Positions 32,429 through 41,817 of a stretch of DNA of 64,000 bases are shown here, piece after piece. Below the pieces are notes generated by a model. The model was not told the DNA's origin, ran no database searches, and was given only the letters and a program-made list of their open reading frames with translations. Source of the DNA: an uncultured bacterium (GTDB lineage Bacteria; Bacillota; Clostridia; Lachnospirales; Lachnospiraceae); contig CAJMPJ010000010.1 of assembly GCA_905215155.1 (NCBI GenBank), forward strand, positions 23,524 through 87,523, in the 5' to 3' direction. Each line of letters opens with the position of its first letter. Position 1 is the first letter of the stretch. A program made the position numbers and the translations under genes.

Positions 32429-33361
32429 ATGAACGAAGAATGGAAGGAAACCGGATTACCGGAAGAAAAAGTGGAAACAATGGACGATTTCAAGGACGAG
32501 CTGGAGGCGTCTTTTAAGCGTGTAAGAAAAGGCGATGTGCTGACCGGGACAGTGATTCACGTAAAAGAAGACATGATTTTACTGGACTTAAAGTATTATG
32601 CACAGGGAGTCATCCGGAAAGAAGACATAAACGGAGACCCTGAGTTTCATCTCATCCAGGAAATCCATCCGGGCGATGAGATCACTGCCATGGTGTTAAA
32701 CCCTGATGACGGGGAGGGCAATGTGCTTTTGTCCGCAAAGCTGTTCGGTGATCAGAAGGCATGGGAGAAGCTGAATGCTCTGCTAACGGACAGAACCGTT
32801 GTGAACGTTAAGATTACGGAAATCGTAAAAGGCGGTGCGGTTGCTTATTTAGAGGGGATCCGGGGCTTTATCCCTGCGTCTAAGCTGGCAGCAGAGTATG
32901 TGGAGAATTTAGAGGAATACAAAGGGAAGACCATTGAAGTGACGGTAATCACCGCGGACGAAGAGAATAAAAAGCTGATTCTTTCCGGCAAAGAACCGGC
33001 CCTTTTCAAGCGGCAGGAGGAGAAGAACCGGAAAATCGCTAAGTGCCAGGCAGGTGCTGTTATGGAAGGGACCGTTGAAAGTCTGAAGGAATACGGCGCC
33101 TTCATCAATCTGGAAAACGGTCTTACAGGTCTTCTTCATATCTCCCAGATCAGCAGCCAGAGAATCAAGCACCCCGGGGTAGTGTTAAAGGAAGGCCAGA
33201 AGGTCAAAGTAAAGATTTTATCCACCGCGGATAATAAGATCAGTTTAAGCATGAAAGCCATTGAGGAAGACAGCGAATTGACCGAGGAGGTCTTCGATTA
33301 TCAGGAATCCGGCAGTGCGTCCACAGATCTTTCTTCTTTATTAAAAGGATTAAAATTTTAG
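32429..33361 (+). CDS. S1-domain RNA-binding protein (ribosomal S1-like)
   Basis: A 310-residue protein with three or four S1 RNA-binding repeats: GDVLTGTVIHVKEDMILLDL, a second repeat about residue 90-150 (VVNVKITEIVKGGAVAYLEG, IRGFIPASKL), and a canonical third (GAVMEGTVESLKEYGAFINL, GLTGLLHISQIS). It is shorter than ribosomal protein S1 of proteobacteria but like the short S1 homologues of Firmicutes. It binds mRNA and may aid translation. The start is ATG 32429 after GGAGGAGG; an ATG at 32414 precedes that site. Confidence 0.88.
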   Translation: MNEEWKETGLPEEKVETMDDFKDELEASFKRVRKGDVLTGTVIHVKEDMILLDLKYYAQGVIRKEDINGDPEFHLIQEIHPGDEITAMVLNPDDGEGNVLLSAKLFGDQKAWEKLNALLTDRTVVNVKITEIVKGGAVAYLEGIRGFIPASKLAAEYVENLEEYKGKTIEVTVITADEENKKLILSGKEPALFKRQEEKNRKIAKCQAGAVMEGTVESLKEYGAFINLENGLTGLLHISQISSQRIKHPGVVLKEGQKVKVKILSTADNKISLSMKAIEEDSELTEEVFDYQESGSASTDLSSLLKGLKF

Positions 33362-33494
33362 AAAGTCAGGAAAAACAATATAAAAGATCTGGTTTCTATG
33401 GTATAATATCTGCTGTTATGGTCAGGGGCTTCCGGAGACGGGGTGCCCCTGTCTCATATACTCAGATTAGGGGTAAGGAGAGGGGGAATGAGGA

Positions 33495-34169
33495 ATGAAT
33501 GTTCCCAATTCATTTAACCAGGTGGACCAGTGGAAATCAGTGATGTTTTTGTATGACTCGGCATTAAAGGAAATCAATACAAAGATTGAAATACTCAATA
33601 ATGAGTTTGTGCATATTTACAACTACAATCCGATTGAACACGTCAAGTCAAGACTTAAGACGCCGGACAGTATCGTAAAGAAGCTAAAACGCTACGGCTT
33701 TGAGGTGACCATCGACAACATGGTGGAAAAGCTGAGTGATATTGCCGGTATAAGGATTATCTGTTCTTTTACATCAGATATTTACCAGATCGCAGAGATG
33801 ATCACCAACCAGTGCGATGTTACGGTACTCTATGTAAAGGATTATATCAAGAGTCCCAAGCCCAACGGATATAAAAGCTATCATATGGTAGTCACCATTC
33901 CCATTTATTTAACGGACGGACCGGTGGATACCAAGGTGGAAATTCAGATCAGGACCGTTGCCATGGATTTTTGGGCAAGCCTGGAGCATAAGATTTATTA
34001 TAAATTTGAAGGCAATGCTCCGGCTTATCTGCAGCAGGAGTTAAAAGCCTGTGCAGATGTTGTGGATATGCTGGACGCAAAGATGTTTTCCTTAAATCAG
34101 GCCATCCTGGAGCTTAGCGAAGCAAAGCAGCAGGAGTCTGGCAAAGAAGAAGGGACTCATCATTCATAG
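33495..34169 (+). CDS. Small alarmone synthetase, GTP pyrophosphokinase (RelQ/YjbM-like)
   Basis: A 224-residue single-domain (p)ppGpp synthetase without a hydrolase or ACT domain. Motifs of the RelA synthetase fold are HVKSRLKTPDSIVKKLKRYG, DIAGIRIICSF, KSPKPNGYKSYHMVV and VEIQIRTVAMDFWASLEHKI. It transfers pyrophosphate from ATP to GTP or GDP under stress. Its own promoter region precedes it; a membrane GDPD gene follows 24 bp downstream. Confidence 0.93.
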   Translation: MNVPNSFNQVDQWKSVMFLYDSALKEINTKIEILNNEFVHIYNYNPIEHVKSRLKTPDSIVKKLKRYGFEVTIDNMVEKLSDIAGIRIICSFTSDIYQIAEMITNQCDVTVLYVKDYIKSPKPNGYKSYHMVVTIPIYLTDGPVDTKVEIQIRTVAMDFWASLEHKIYYKFEGNAPAYLQQELKACADVVDMLDAKMFSLNQAILELSEAKQQESGKEEGTHHS

Positions 34170-34193
34170 CGTTGCAATAAAGAAGGTTGTTAT

Positions 34194-35993
34194 ATGAGCA
34201 CATTAACAAAAGACACGTTAGAAATTCTAAAGTTTAACCGGAAGAACTCTTTTATTTTTGGATTTGTTTTTCGTCTGGTTACTACCACGCTGTATCTGTT
34301 CGCCTTAGACAAGGGCCTTTTGTTTGCACTTCATATGGCCGGCTACAGTTATCTGACAGGTGCCAATATCGGTGATTTCCTGCTCAGGCCCTGGACACTT
34401 CTTACGATGGCGGTGCTGATCTTTATGGGGATTTTGATCCTCGTACTGGAGACCGGCTGTTATCTGACCCTTTATCAGGGAAGCTTTTACACCAGAAAAC
34501 TGAAACCAATGGAGATACTGACCGGAGGATTTTTAAAGCTCTGGGATGAGGTAAGGAAAAAGAACTGGCGTTTGGGGCTGTTTGTTCTTGCCAACTACGC
34601 ACTTGCCAATTTATATATCATTTACCGGGGGTTCGCTCATATCAGGCCTTTGAATTACGTCATGTCGGAGCTGCTGTCACAGCTGTGGGGAAAGGCGTGT
34701 CTCCTTATAATCGTGCTTCTTATCCTTGCATTGGTGATTCCGGGGCTTTATACGTTTCATGCCTGTATGGTGGAGCAGAAGAATTTCCGGGATGGATATC
34801 TTCGCAGCTGGTGGCTGTTGAGGCATCGGATCGTGAAGGTGACCGTCCTGCTGACCGTTTATTACGTGGCTTTTGTATTGCTTCTAAAGCTGGTTTATTT
34901 CTTTTGCGTGCTGGTGGCAGCCGTAGGTGTGACTTTATTTACGGATAACCGGCTGGCGCTGGCCTTACTGCCGGTAGCCTGCGGCAAAATCGAGTTTGTG
35001 CTTCTGTTTCTAAGCAGCATACTGCTTGCCATGGGAAGTTATGGGGCTTTAAGCGTCCAGTATTTCCGGTTCAGCAGCAAGAGCATGAGTAAGGGAGGCT
35101 ATGCGGAACCCTCCGGCACCGGACCCGTAAGCGGCCGGATCGTCGGTGCATCCATAGCAGTTGCGGCAGCCTTCAGCTTATTTACCCTTTTTAATGTGGT
35201 TTACAACGGTTCCGCCATCACTGAGGGCATCTTAAACACCATACAGATCACCGCTCACCGGGGCAGCTCAAAGGAAGCACCGGAGAATACCATGGCGGCC
35301 ATTAAACAAGCGGTGGAGGATCTGGCGGATTATGTAGAGATCGACGTCCAGGAAACCCGTGACGGCGTGGTGGTGCTGGGCCATGATACCACCTTAAAGC
35401 GTGTGGCAGGAATCAACAGGACCATAGGCTCCTATTCTTTTGAGGAACTGAAGCAGCTGGATGTAGGGACTTGGTTTTCCAGTGGGTTTCAGGGGGAGAG
35501 GATTCCGTCTCTGGAAGAGGTCATGGAATACTGCAAGGGGAAGATCAATATCAATATTGAGATCAAGAACGCTGGAAGCGACAGTGCTCTGCCCGAAAAG
35601 GTGGCGATGCTGATCGACAAATACCAGATGAATGAGCAGTGTGTGGTCACCTCCACCCGGTTTTCTTATCTGACCAGGATCAAGAAGGTTAATGGAAAGA
35701 TCCGCACCGGATATATTATTTCGGCCGCATATGGCAATTATTATTCCAGTGACGACATCGACTTTATCAGCGTGCGGTCAAGCTTTGTCAGCGAAAAGCT
35801 GGTGGAAGCGGCCCATTTAAAAGGCAAGGCCGTACACGCCTGGACGGTGAACAGCAAAAGTGAGATGGAGCGGATGAAGATGCTTTCCGTGGACAATATC
35901 ATCACGGATTATCCGGTACTTACAAGAGAGATCGTATACCGGGAAGAGGCGACAGAGAATCTTTTGGAATATTTGAGACTAGTAATAAAATAG
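34194..35993 (+). CDS. Membrane-bound glycerophosphodiester phosphodiesterase
   Basis: A 599-residue protein. The N-terminal 340 residues contain about seven to eight membrane segments of the GDPD-associated membrane domain. The catalytic GDPD barrel starts at about residue 353 with the motif ITAHRGSSKEAPENT and contains EIDVQETRDGVVVLGHD and the NINIEIKN active-site strand. It hydrolyses glycerophosphodiesters to glycerol-3-phosphate, probably outside the membrane. This two-part form is common in Firmicutes. Confidence 0.92.
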   Translation: MSTLTKDTLEILKFNRKNSFIFGFVFRLVTTTLYLFALDKGLLFALHMAGYSYLTGANIGDFLLRPWTLLTMAVLIFMGILILVLETGCYLTLYQGSFYTRKLKPMEILTGGFLKLWDEVRKKNWRLGLFVLANYALANLYIIYRGFAHIRPLNYVMSELLSQLWGKACLLIIVLLILALVIPGLYTFHACMVEQKNFRDGYLRSWWLLRHRIVKVTVLLTVYYVAFVLLLKLVYFFCVLVAAVGVTLFTDNRLALALLPVACGKIEFVLLFLSSILLAMGSYGALSVQYFRFSSKSMSKGGYAEPSGTGPVSGRIVGASIAVAAAFSLFTLFNVVYNGSAITEGILNTIQITAHRGSSKEAPENTMAAIKQAVEDLADYVEIDVQETRDGVVVLGHDTTLKRVAGINRTIGSYSFEELKQLDVGTWFSSGFQGERIPSLEEVMEYCKGKININIEIKNAGSDSALPEKVAMLIDKYQMNEQCVVTSTRFSYLTRIKKVNGKIRTGYIISAAYGNYYSSDDIDFISVRSSFVSEKLVEAAHLKGKAVHAWTVNSKSEMERMKMLSVDNIITDYPVLTREIVYREEATENLLEYLRLVIK

Positions 35994-36020
35994 ACATAAG
36001 AGAATATGGAGGAGATAACA

Positions 36021-37415
36021 ATGGAGAAAACGAAAGGACAGTTATTACAGGAGGAGCTGACATTCAAGCTTCCTCATATTGGAAAAGATGCCCCTTTGCA
36101 GAAGGAAGAAGCGGAGATGTTCTGTGAGGGCTATAAGAAGTTTCTGGACAATGGAAAGACAGAAAGAGAGTGCGTAAGAGAAGCGGTAGCCATGCTGGAG
36201 ATGCAGGGCTATACCCCCTTTGACGCCGGAAAGAAATACAAGACCGGAGATAAGGTATATTATGTAAATCGGGGAAAGGCCATCATTGCCACCACCTTCG
36301 GGAAGGAAAGCGTGGAAAAAGGCGTTCGTATCAACGGAGCCCATATTGATTCCCCAAGACTGGATTTAAAGCCGAATCCGGTTTATGAAAAGAATGATCT
36401 TGCTTACTTTAAGACGCATTATTACGGCGGAATCCGCAAATACCAGTGGGTGACCATTCCCCTGGCCATGCATGGCGTCTTCATTAAGAAAAACGGGGAA
36501 AGCGTGGAAGTAAATATCGGTGAAAAAGAAGGCGATCCCGTATTTTGCATTACAGACCTGCTGCCTCATCTGGCTGCAGACCAGAACGATAGAAAATTAA
36601 GAGACGGTATCAAAGGCGAGGAATTAAATGTGATCATCGGTTCCGTTCCATTTGTTGACGAAGCGGACATCAAGGACCCGGTAAAGCTTTTGGCTTTAAA
36701 GCTGCTTCACGACCGCTACGGCGTAACGGAGGCTGACTTTTTACGGGCGGAGATCGAACTGGTGCCGGCTCAGAAGGCCTGTGACGTTGGCTTTGACCGC
36801 AGCATGATCGGCGGCTATGGTCAGGATGACAGAGTTTGTGCCTATACCGCACTGATGGCAGAGATTGATGCTGCCAATCCTCAGTTTACAACCGTGACCG
36901 TTCTTGCAGACAAGGAAGAAATCGGTTCTGACGGCAATACCGGATTAAATTCTGATTTTGTCCTTCACTACATAGAGGATCTGGCAGATATGGCTGGTGT
37001 GGAAGTGAGAAACGTGCTCCGCAACTCCATATGCTTATCTTCTGATGTGAACGCAGCTTATGATCCAACCTTTTCCCAGGTGTACGAAGAGCGCAATTCC
37101 TGTTTTATGAACAAAGGCTGTGTGCTGACCAAATATACCGGCGTAAGAGGAAAGGGCGGCTCTAATGATGCCAGCGCAGAACTGATGGCTAAGGTCATCG
37201 CCATGATGGAAGAGGAAGGCGTGTACTGGCAGATCGGAGAACTTGGTGCCGTTGACCAGGGCGGCGGCGGAACCATTGCCAAATATGTGGCTTCCATGGA
37301 CGTAGACGTGGTGGATTTGGGTGTGCCAATTCTTTCCATGCATGCGCCGTTTGAACTGTCCTCCAAACTTGACGTATACAATACATACAAGGCTTTCCGG
37401 GCATTTTATAAGTAA
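36021..37415 (+). CDS. M18-family aminopeptidase
   Basis: A 464-residue zinc aminopeptidase of family M18 (aspartyl/leucyl aminopeptidase type). Metal and catalytic motifs are present: NGAHIDSPRLDLKP, DDRVCAY, DKEEIGSDGNTG, SSDVNAAYDPTF and the final SMHAPFELSSKLD. It removes N-terminal residues from cytosolic peptides. The start is ATG 36021 because GGAGGAG stands between the ATG at 36006 and 36021. No operon partner downstream; an inverted repeat and new promoter follow. Confidence 0.93.
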   Translation: MEKTKGQLLQEELTFKLPHIGKDAPLQKEEAEMFCEGYKKFLDNGKTERECVREAVAMLEMQGYTPFDAGKKYKTGDKVYYVNRGKAIIATTFGKESVEKGVRINGAHIDSPRLDLKPNPVYEKNDLAYFKTHYYGGIRKYQWVTIPLAMHGVFIKKNGESVEVNIGEKEGDPVFCITDLLPHLAADQNDRKLRDGIKGEELNVIIGSVPFVDEADIKDPVKLLALKLLHDRYGVTEADFLRAEIELVPAQKACDVGFDRSMIGGYGQDDRVCAYTALMAEIDAANPQFTTVTVLADKEEIGSDGNTGLNSDFVLHYIEDLADMAGVEVRNVLRNSICLSSDVNAAYDPTFSQVYEERNSCFMNKGCVLTKYTGVRGKGGSNDASAELMAKVIAMMEEEGVYWQIGELGAVDQGGGGTIAKYVASMDVDVVDLGVPILSMHAPFELSSKLDVYNTYKAFRAFYK

Positions 37416-37445
37416 AAAAAGAATTTTGAAATTTTTGCTAATTTC

Positions 37446-37503
37446 GGGAAAACGCTTTTTTTCAGTCGTTCAATATGGTATAACTGACAGGAAGCGGTTT
37501 CCC
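37446..37503. promoter_or_regulatory. Inverted repeat spanning the promoter of the FKBP lipoprotein gene
   Basis: GGGAAAACGCTT (37446-37457) and AAGCGGTTTCCC (37492-37503) form a 12-bp inverted repeat with one mismatch. Between them lies GGTATAAC, a possible -10. The left arm is followed by seven T, so it could instead act as a terminator for the aminopeptidase gene. Terminator or operator cannot be separated by eye. Confidence 0.4.
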
Positions 37504-37539
37504 TGTTAAACATTAAAAAGAAAGAAAAAGGATTGTATT

Positions 37540-38634
37540 ATGAAGAAAATCTTTAAAGTTTGTATGTGCGGTCTGATTGCCGCCACCCTTATTTCCGGCT
37601 GTTCCAAAAAAGATGTAAAAGAGACTGCCGGATCAAAAACGGAAGCAACAGAATCCTCCGCCCAGGAAACAGTAGCGGTGAAAGATTTAACAGATATTGA
37701 TAACGGCAAGGTAACACTTGGTAAGTACAAAGGAATTGAAGTGACGAAAGAAAAAGTAGAAGTCACGGATGAAGAGATAAATCAGGCCATAGAAAGTGAT
37801 CTGTCTGCCAAAATGAAAAAGGTAGATGTAGACCGCCCCGTAAAAGACGGTGATGTGGTGAATATTGATTATGTAGGAACCAAGGATGGCGTTGCCTTTG
37901 AGGGCGGTACCGCCAAGGGAACAGACTTAACCATCGGTTCCAATCAGTTTATTGATGGATTTGAAGACGGACTGATCGGTGCCAAAAAAGGGGACAAGGT
38001 ATCCTTAAACCTCACCTTCCCTGAGAAATATCAGAATGCAGATCTTGCAGGCAAACCAGTCGTGTTTGAAGTGACCATCAATTCGGTGCAGGAAAAGCAG
38101 ATCCCGGAATTAAACGATGCGTTTGTTCAGGAGAACACAAGCTTTAAGACCATTGATGAATATAAGGAAGACAAAAAACAGACTCTTTTGAAGAGCAAGA
38201 ATGAACAGGCAGAGCAGAAGGTAAAGAATGACATTTACACAGCCATCGCAAAGGAGGCGAAGGTGGAACCGAAACAGGAAGCCATTGATGCCAATTATGA
38301 TAACCTGATTGCCAAATATACCAACCAGGCTTCTTCTTATGGTATGGATTTTGCTACCTTTATAGGTGCATTTACCGGAATGAAAGAGGAAGACTTTAAA
38401 ACGGCAGCCAAGGCTCAGGCAGAAGAAGTCGTAAAACAGAGACTGATCGTCAATGCCATCGCTTTAAAAGAGAACATCAAGGTAACGGATGATGACCGCA
38501 AAAAGGTTGCTGAAGAGTTAGGCTATGAAAGCACCGACAAGCTGATGGAGACAGAAAGCAAATTTGATGTTGATGATTATATCATAAACAACAAGGTCAT
38601 GGATTTCTTAACAAAGAATGCGGTAATCAAATAA
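37540..38634 (+). CDS. Trigger-factor-like FKBP peptidyl-prolyl isomerase lipoprotein
   Basis: A 364-residue secreted lipoprotein. The signal peptide ends in a lipobox (LISGC, Cys at about residue 21). After a Ser/Thr/Glu linker, an FKBP domain follows ([25 protein letters not shown] in parts, [23 protein letters not shown]). The rest (about 195-364) resembles the C-terminal chaperone domain of trigger factor ([28 protein letters not shown]). It lacks the ribosome-binding N-domain. It probably assists folding of exported proteins outside the membrane, like PrsA. Confidence 0.87.
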   Translation: MKKIFKVCMCGLIAATLISGCSKKDVKETAGSKTEATESSAQETVAVKDLTDIDNGKVTLGKYKGIEVTKEKVEVTDEEINQAIESDLSAKMKKVDVDRPVKDGDVVNIDYVGTKDGVAFEGGTAKGTDLTIGSNQFIDGFEDGLIGAKKGDKVSLNLTFPEKYQNADLAGKPVVFEVTINSVQEKQIPELNDAFVQENTSFKTIDEYKEDKKQTLLKSKNEQAEQKVKNDIYTAIAKEAKVEPKQEAIDANYDNLIAKYTNQASSYGMDFATFIGAFTGMKEEDFKTAAKAQAEEVVKQRLIVNAIALKENIKVTDDDRKKVAEELGYESTDKLMETESKFDVDDYIINNKVMDFLTKNAVIK

Positions 38635-38659
38635 TAATTTTACGACAGGGGGAACCTTT

Positions 38660-39244
38660 ATGCAGCTTTTAAAGGACAGAATACGGAGGGACGGCAAGAT
38701 CAAGTCCGGTGATGTACTGAAAGTGGACAGTTTTTTGAATCACCAAATGGATATCAAGCTGTTTGTTGAGATCGGGAAAGAATTTAAAAGGCGCTTTGCT
38801 GGCTGCGAAATCAATAAGATCTTAACCATTGAAGCCTCCGGAATCGGAATCGCCTGTATTGTTGCCCAGTATTTTGATGTGCCTGTAGTATTTGCCAAGA
38901 AATCCAAGACCAAGAACATTGCAGGTGATGTCTACACCACCCAGGTCGAATCCTTTACCCACGGAAGGACCTATGATGTGATGGTCTCCAAGGAATTTCT
39001 GGGAGCCGGGGACAAGGTTCTTCTGATTGATGATTTTCTTGCCAATGGAAAAGCGCTGGAAGGCCTGGCTGCCATTGTAAAGGATTCCGGTGCAGAGTTA
39101 GTGGGTGCAGGAATTGTCATTGAAAAAGGGTTCCAGCCGGGAGGCGACCGATTAAGAGCAGAAGGAATAAAAGTGGAGTCTCTGGCGATTGTGGAAAGTA
39201 TGGATGAAACTACGGGTACCATTTGTTTTCGAGGTGACCGATGA
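38660..39244 (+). CDS. xpt: Xanthine phosphoribosyltransferase
   Basis: A 194-residue type I phosphoribosyltransferase. The PRPP-binding motif is [14 protein letters not shown], and the xpt-type N-terminus [29 protein letters not shown] region ([20 protein letters not shown]) and [17 protein letters not shown] are characteristic. It salvages xanthine to XMP. No purine riboswitch is visible in the short 25-bp gap before it. Its stop overlaps the HAD gene start by 4 bp. Confidence 0.93.
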   Translation: MQLLKDRIRRDGKIKSGDVLKVDSFLNHQMDIKLFVEIGKEFKRRFAGCEINKILTIEASGIGIACIVAQYFDVPVVFAKKSKTKNIAGDVYTTQVESFTHGRTYDVMVSKEFLGAGDKVLLIDDFLANGKALEGLAAIVKDSGAELVGAGIVIEKGFQPGGDRLRAEGIKVESLAIVESMDETTGTICFRGDR

Positions 39245-40038
39245 GTAAAGGACGTAAGGCGCTGTTTTTTGATATTGACGGAACGCTGTTTTCCGAGATC
39301 AACCGGAATGTGCCGGAAAGCACAAAAGAAGCAATTTCCCAGGCCCGTAAAAAGGGGCATCTGGTATTTATCAATACCGGAAGGGTGTATAGTCTGATCG
39401 GCCCGATTGTGCGGCTGATTGAAGTAGACGGATATTGCTGTGGCTGCGGAACCAGGGTGGTGGCAGGAGATGATGTTTTATTTTCTGCCGTGATCCCCAG
39501 GGAGAAAGGCTCACAGATAAAAAAGATCATCATGGATCATAAATTTGATGGAGTTTTGGAAGGAACGGAAAGCTGCTATTTCAGAAAAGAAACTTCCTGG
39601 ATGCCTCAAGTGGAGCGCATGAAAGCGCAGATGAGGGAAAGCGGTATGATCTCAGCTTACGGCTGGGATGAGGACTGTTATGACTTTGATAAATTCTGCG
39701 TGTTCGGTGATGAGAATAGTGATATGGAGGGGTTTTCTCAGGCACTCAAAGGGGACTTTGAGATCATTGACCGGGGCGGCGGGTTTTATGAGTGCGTTCC
39801 GGTTGGGTATTCCAAAGCGACCGGGATTGAACTTGTGATGGACCACTATGGAATTGCATTGGAAGATGTCTATGTCTTTGGAGACAGTACCAATGACCTT
39901 TCCATGTTCCAATTTGCAAAGAACTGTGTGCTGATGGGACATCATAGCGTGGAGCTGGAACCTTATGCTACGTTTTTTACGAAGAACGTGGAGGACGACG
40001 GGGTGGCTTATGCGATGAAAGAGCTGGGGCTGGTATAG
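39241..40038 (+). CDS. HAD-superfamily Cof-type phosphatase
   Basis: A 265-residue HAD hydrolase of subfamily IIB. Motif I is FFDIDGTLF, motif II is in FINTGR, and motif IV reads [12 protein letters not shown]. The large C2-type cap lies in between. It dephosphorylates small sugar phosphates or nucleotides; the substrate is not known. It overlaps xpt (ATGA), so both are translated together, hinting at nucleotide metabolism. Confidence 0.9.
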   Translation: MSKGRKALFFDIDGTLFSEINRNVPESTKEAISQARKKGHLVFINTGRVYSLIGPIVRLIEVDGYCCGCGTRVVAGDDVLFSAVIPREKGSQIKKIIMDHKFDGVLEGTESCYFRKETSWMPQVERMKAQMRESGMISAYGWDEDCYDFDKFCVFGDENSDMEGFSQALKGDFEIIDRGGGFYECVPVGYSKATGIELVMDHYGIALEDVYVFGDSTNDLSMFQFAKNCVLMGHHSVELEPYATFFTKNVEDDGVAYAMKELGLV

Positions 40039-40054
40039 AATAGCAGCAAAAGAG

Positions 40055-40111
40055 ACAGAGAGATTGGATCCAGGCCGAAATTCGGTCCAAGGTTATTCTC
40101 TCTGTTTTTTT
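40055..40111 (+). terminator. Intrinsic terminator after xpt-HAD unit
   Basis: An outer stem ACAGAGAGA / TCTCTCTGT and inner stem TTGGA / TCCAA, followed by TTTTTTTC. Confidence 0.75.
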
Positions 40112-40124
40112 CTGCTTTCCATAA

Positions 40125-40685
40125 TTAATAATCTTTTTTTCTATCGTTAATGTCTAAATAGGTTTGATAGCATTTACTTTGAATTGCGGCCAGATCATAT
40201 CTGCCGCATTTTTTGTAATTCTGAATATCCTTTTCAAACAGTTCAAAGAAGTCAACTCTGTCATTCAATTTCATTTTGTTACAATCAAGAGGCAGGGAAG
40301 TAGTACTCATAATTCCATAAGGTACTTTGTTATGGGCTTCCAAAGCACGCATCTCTACGTAGGTAGCATTAGATGGATCTATATCATTCAGTGCAATGGT
40401 CTGCTCGAAAGATTCTCCCTTTTCGTCAATACCTGTAGCTTTAACAACCGGGTTATCTTCTGTTGACTCTTCTGCATATTTAATGTAAAAGGACACTCCG
40501 GCTGCATTTCCGCCAGAATATATCATATCAGGTTTCTTTAAGTATAACGTCGTAGGATGACTGTAAGCTTTCGTTGATGATGAAGTATTAGCAGATGGCG
40601 TTTCATATGCACCATCTTTTTTTATGTTTTTTCTTTGTGGGATAACAGGAACCATATTTCTGTAAGAATTTGAAGATACGAACAT
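40125..40685 (-). CDS. Hypothetical protein, no recognised family
   Basis: A 186-residue protein with no signal peptide and no membrane segment. The N-terminal 55 residues are polar and Ser/Thr/Lys-rich (PSANTSSSTKAYSHP), probably flexible. A middle part with beta-strand character (AGVSFYIKYAEES, GESFEQTIALNDIDPSNATYVEM) is followed by a helical tail (FFELFEKDIQNYKKC, IQSKCYQTYLDIN). A strong AGGAGGT site 6 bp before the ATG supports expression. It is in an AT-rich pocket with another unrecognised gene. I cannot assign a function. Confidence 0.7.
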   Translation of the reverse strand: MFVSSNSYRNMVPVIPQRKNIKKDGAYETPSANTSSSTKAYSHPTTLYLKKPDMIYSGGNAAGVSFYIKYAEESTEDNPVVKATGIDEKGESFEQTIALNDIDPSNATYVEMRALEAHNKVPYGIMSTTSLPLDCNKMKLNDRVDFFELFEKDIQNYKKCGRYDLAAIQSKCYQTYLDINDRKKDY

Positions 40686-40794
40686 TATTTACCTCCTAAA
40701 GTGAGAATTTTATTGTTGTTTTATTAACAAGACATAGAGTAACATATTTATTAAAGGAACCAGTAGATACATATAGGATTATAGATATAAAGTA

Positions 40795-41247
40795 TTACTC
40801 CGTAATCGTGATGGTGTCATAATAAAACTGTTGAGTATACGGATACTCTCTCGAAGTAAAGGTGGTTTTAAAGCTATAACTTCCAGGCTTTAACTCTCCC
40901 AGATCATAGATATATAAAAAGCCGTCTGCTCCGGTACCAGATAGAACAATAGGGACCTGTTGTATCGCCCATATTCTGTTTCCGTTAAATATGGTATTCT
41001 CATTACCGTATCCCATTACTTTAAGAATTATTGCTGCATGGCCATTGGCTAATGTGCCAATATCATAAAATTCTACACTTGAAACCTGTGGTATCTTATC
41101 GCCGGGCCATAAATTGACACTGGCATTGGGTTTAGGCAGTTTTAAAATGCTCGATTGATTGGAAACGGTCTGCGCAGCAAAAGCAGTGCTGGTGATGCAA
41201 AACAGCATGAGCACTGAAAAGAATACTATTGAAATTTTTTTTAACAT
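40795..41247 (-). CDS. Secreted hypothetical protein
   Basis: A 150-residue protein with a clear signal peptide (MLKKISIVFFSVLMLFC then ITSTAFAAQ, cleavage after AFA). The mature part is beta-rich (AAIILKVMGYG, QVPIVLSGTGADGFLYIYDL, PGSYSFKTTF) and ends in a short YYDTITITE, suggesting an immunoglobulin-like fold. No family is recognised. It lies 109 bp upstream (same strand) of the other unrecognised gene; a good GGAGGTT site precedes the ATG. It may be a surface or secreted factor; no evidence for more. Confidence 0.7.
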   Translation of the reverse strand: MLKKISIVFFSVLMLFCITSTAFAAQTVSNQSSILKLPKPNASVNLWPGDKIPQVSSVEFYDIGTLANGHAAIILKVMGYGNENTIFNGNRIWAIQQVPIVLSGTGADGFLYIYDLGELKPGSYSFKTTFTSREYPYTQQFYYDTITITE

Positions 41248-41817
41248 AGTGAACCTCCAAGTTTAAGATAACAATAAGTCTCTTATATTTTATCTTATCT
41301 ACTGGATACCTTTAATTTCCTTTTCATGAATATGTTTACGAAAACTTAAATGTTATTTTTACTTCCACCTTATAAATAATGATAGAACCTAAAGATAATA
41401 AAATTGTTACATGAATATATTTTAGGCTTAGTATTACTTGTTTATTGTAATGCCTTTCCTAAATATTTCAATGGAAGTGCCAGAATTATACATGTTAGGT
41501 GCCGAAATTTGTAACCCTTGGTCATAAATTCTGAAAATCAGCTTTCATGGTGATTGTCTTTGAAAACAAGAATAAGGCATAATAATGAATATGAATTAAG
41601 ATAATAGAGAAGACGCTTAATGACTTGCGTATTATTTTATAAAAGGGGAATAAAGTGAGAAAAAGAAAAACCTTTAAATACGAACAAAATATCAGAACAA
41701 ATTAGGTTAAGGAAATGAGCTTTTTGCAGCAAGGGTGCCGAAAACAGTATTGAAAATGGCTCCTTGGCCGTTATTAAGATTCATAAACGGCCAACGCCAT
41801 TTCCTGGAAGTGCCCGA
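41248..41817. other. 570-bp AT-rich intergenic region without a convincing gene
   Basis: No ORF over 20 codons has a ribosome site. A 16-codon frame at 41655 (MRKRKTFKYEQNIRTN) and, in shifted frames after it, stretches such as SIENGSLAV could be a decayed helix-turn-helix gene, but the match is too weak to call. The region holds the upstream sequences of the secreted protein gene and, at its right end, the terminator stem of the minus-strand FAD dehydrogenase. Confidence 0.5.
41754..41802 (-). terminator. Long stem-loop after the FAD dehydrogenase gene
   Basis: Two nested arms, AAATGGC/GCCATTT and TTGGCCGTT/AACGGCCAA, form a 16-bp interrupted stem 16 bp beyond the stop of the minus-strand dehydrogenase. 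The T-tract on the minus strand is short, so termination strength is uncertain. Confidence 0.6.

Noticed and set aside
38635..38660. Purine riboswitch before xpt
   Set aside because: The gap before xpt is only 25 bp and no three-way junction sequence is seen there or in the preceding gene's tail.
41655..41817. Decayed Cro/CI-type helix-turn-helix gene (KYEQNI, SIENGSLAV in shifted frames)
   Set aside because: The match needs at least two frameshifts and covers few residues, so chance is a fair explanation.
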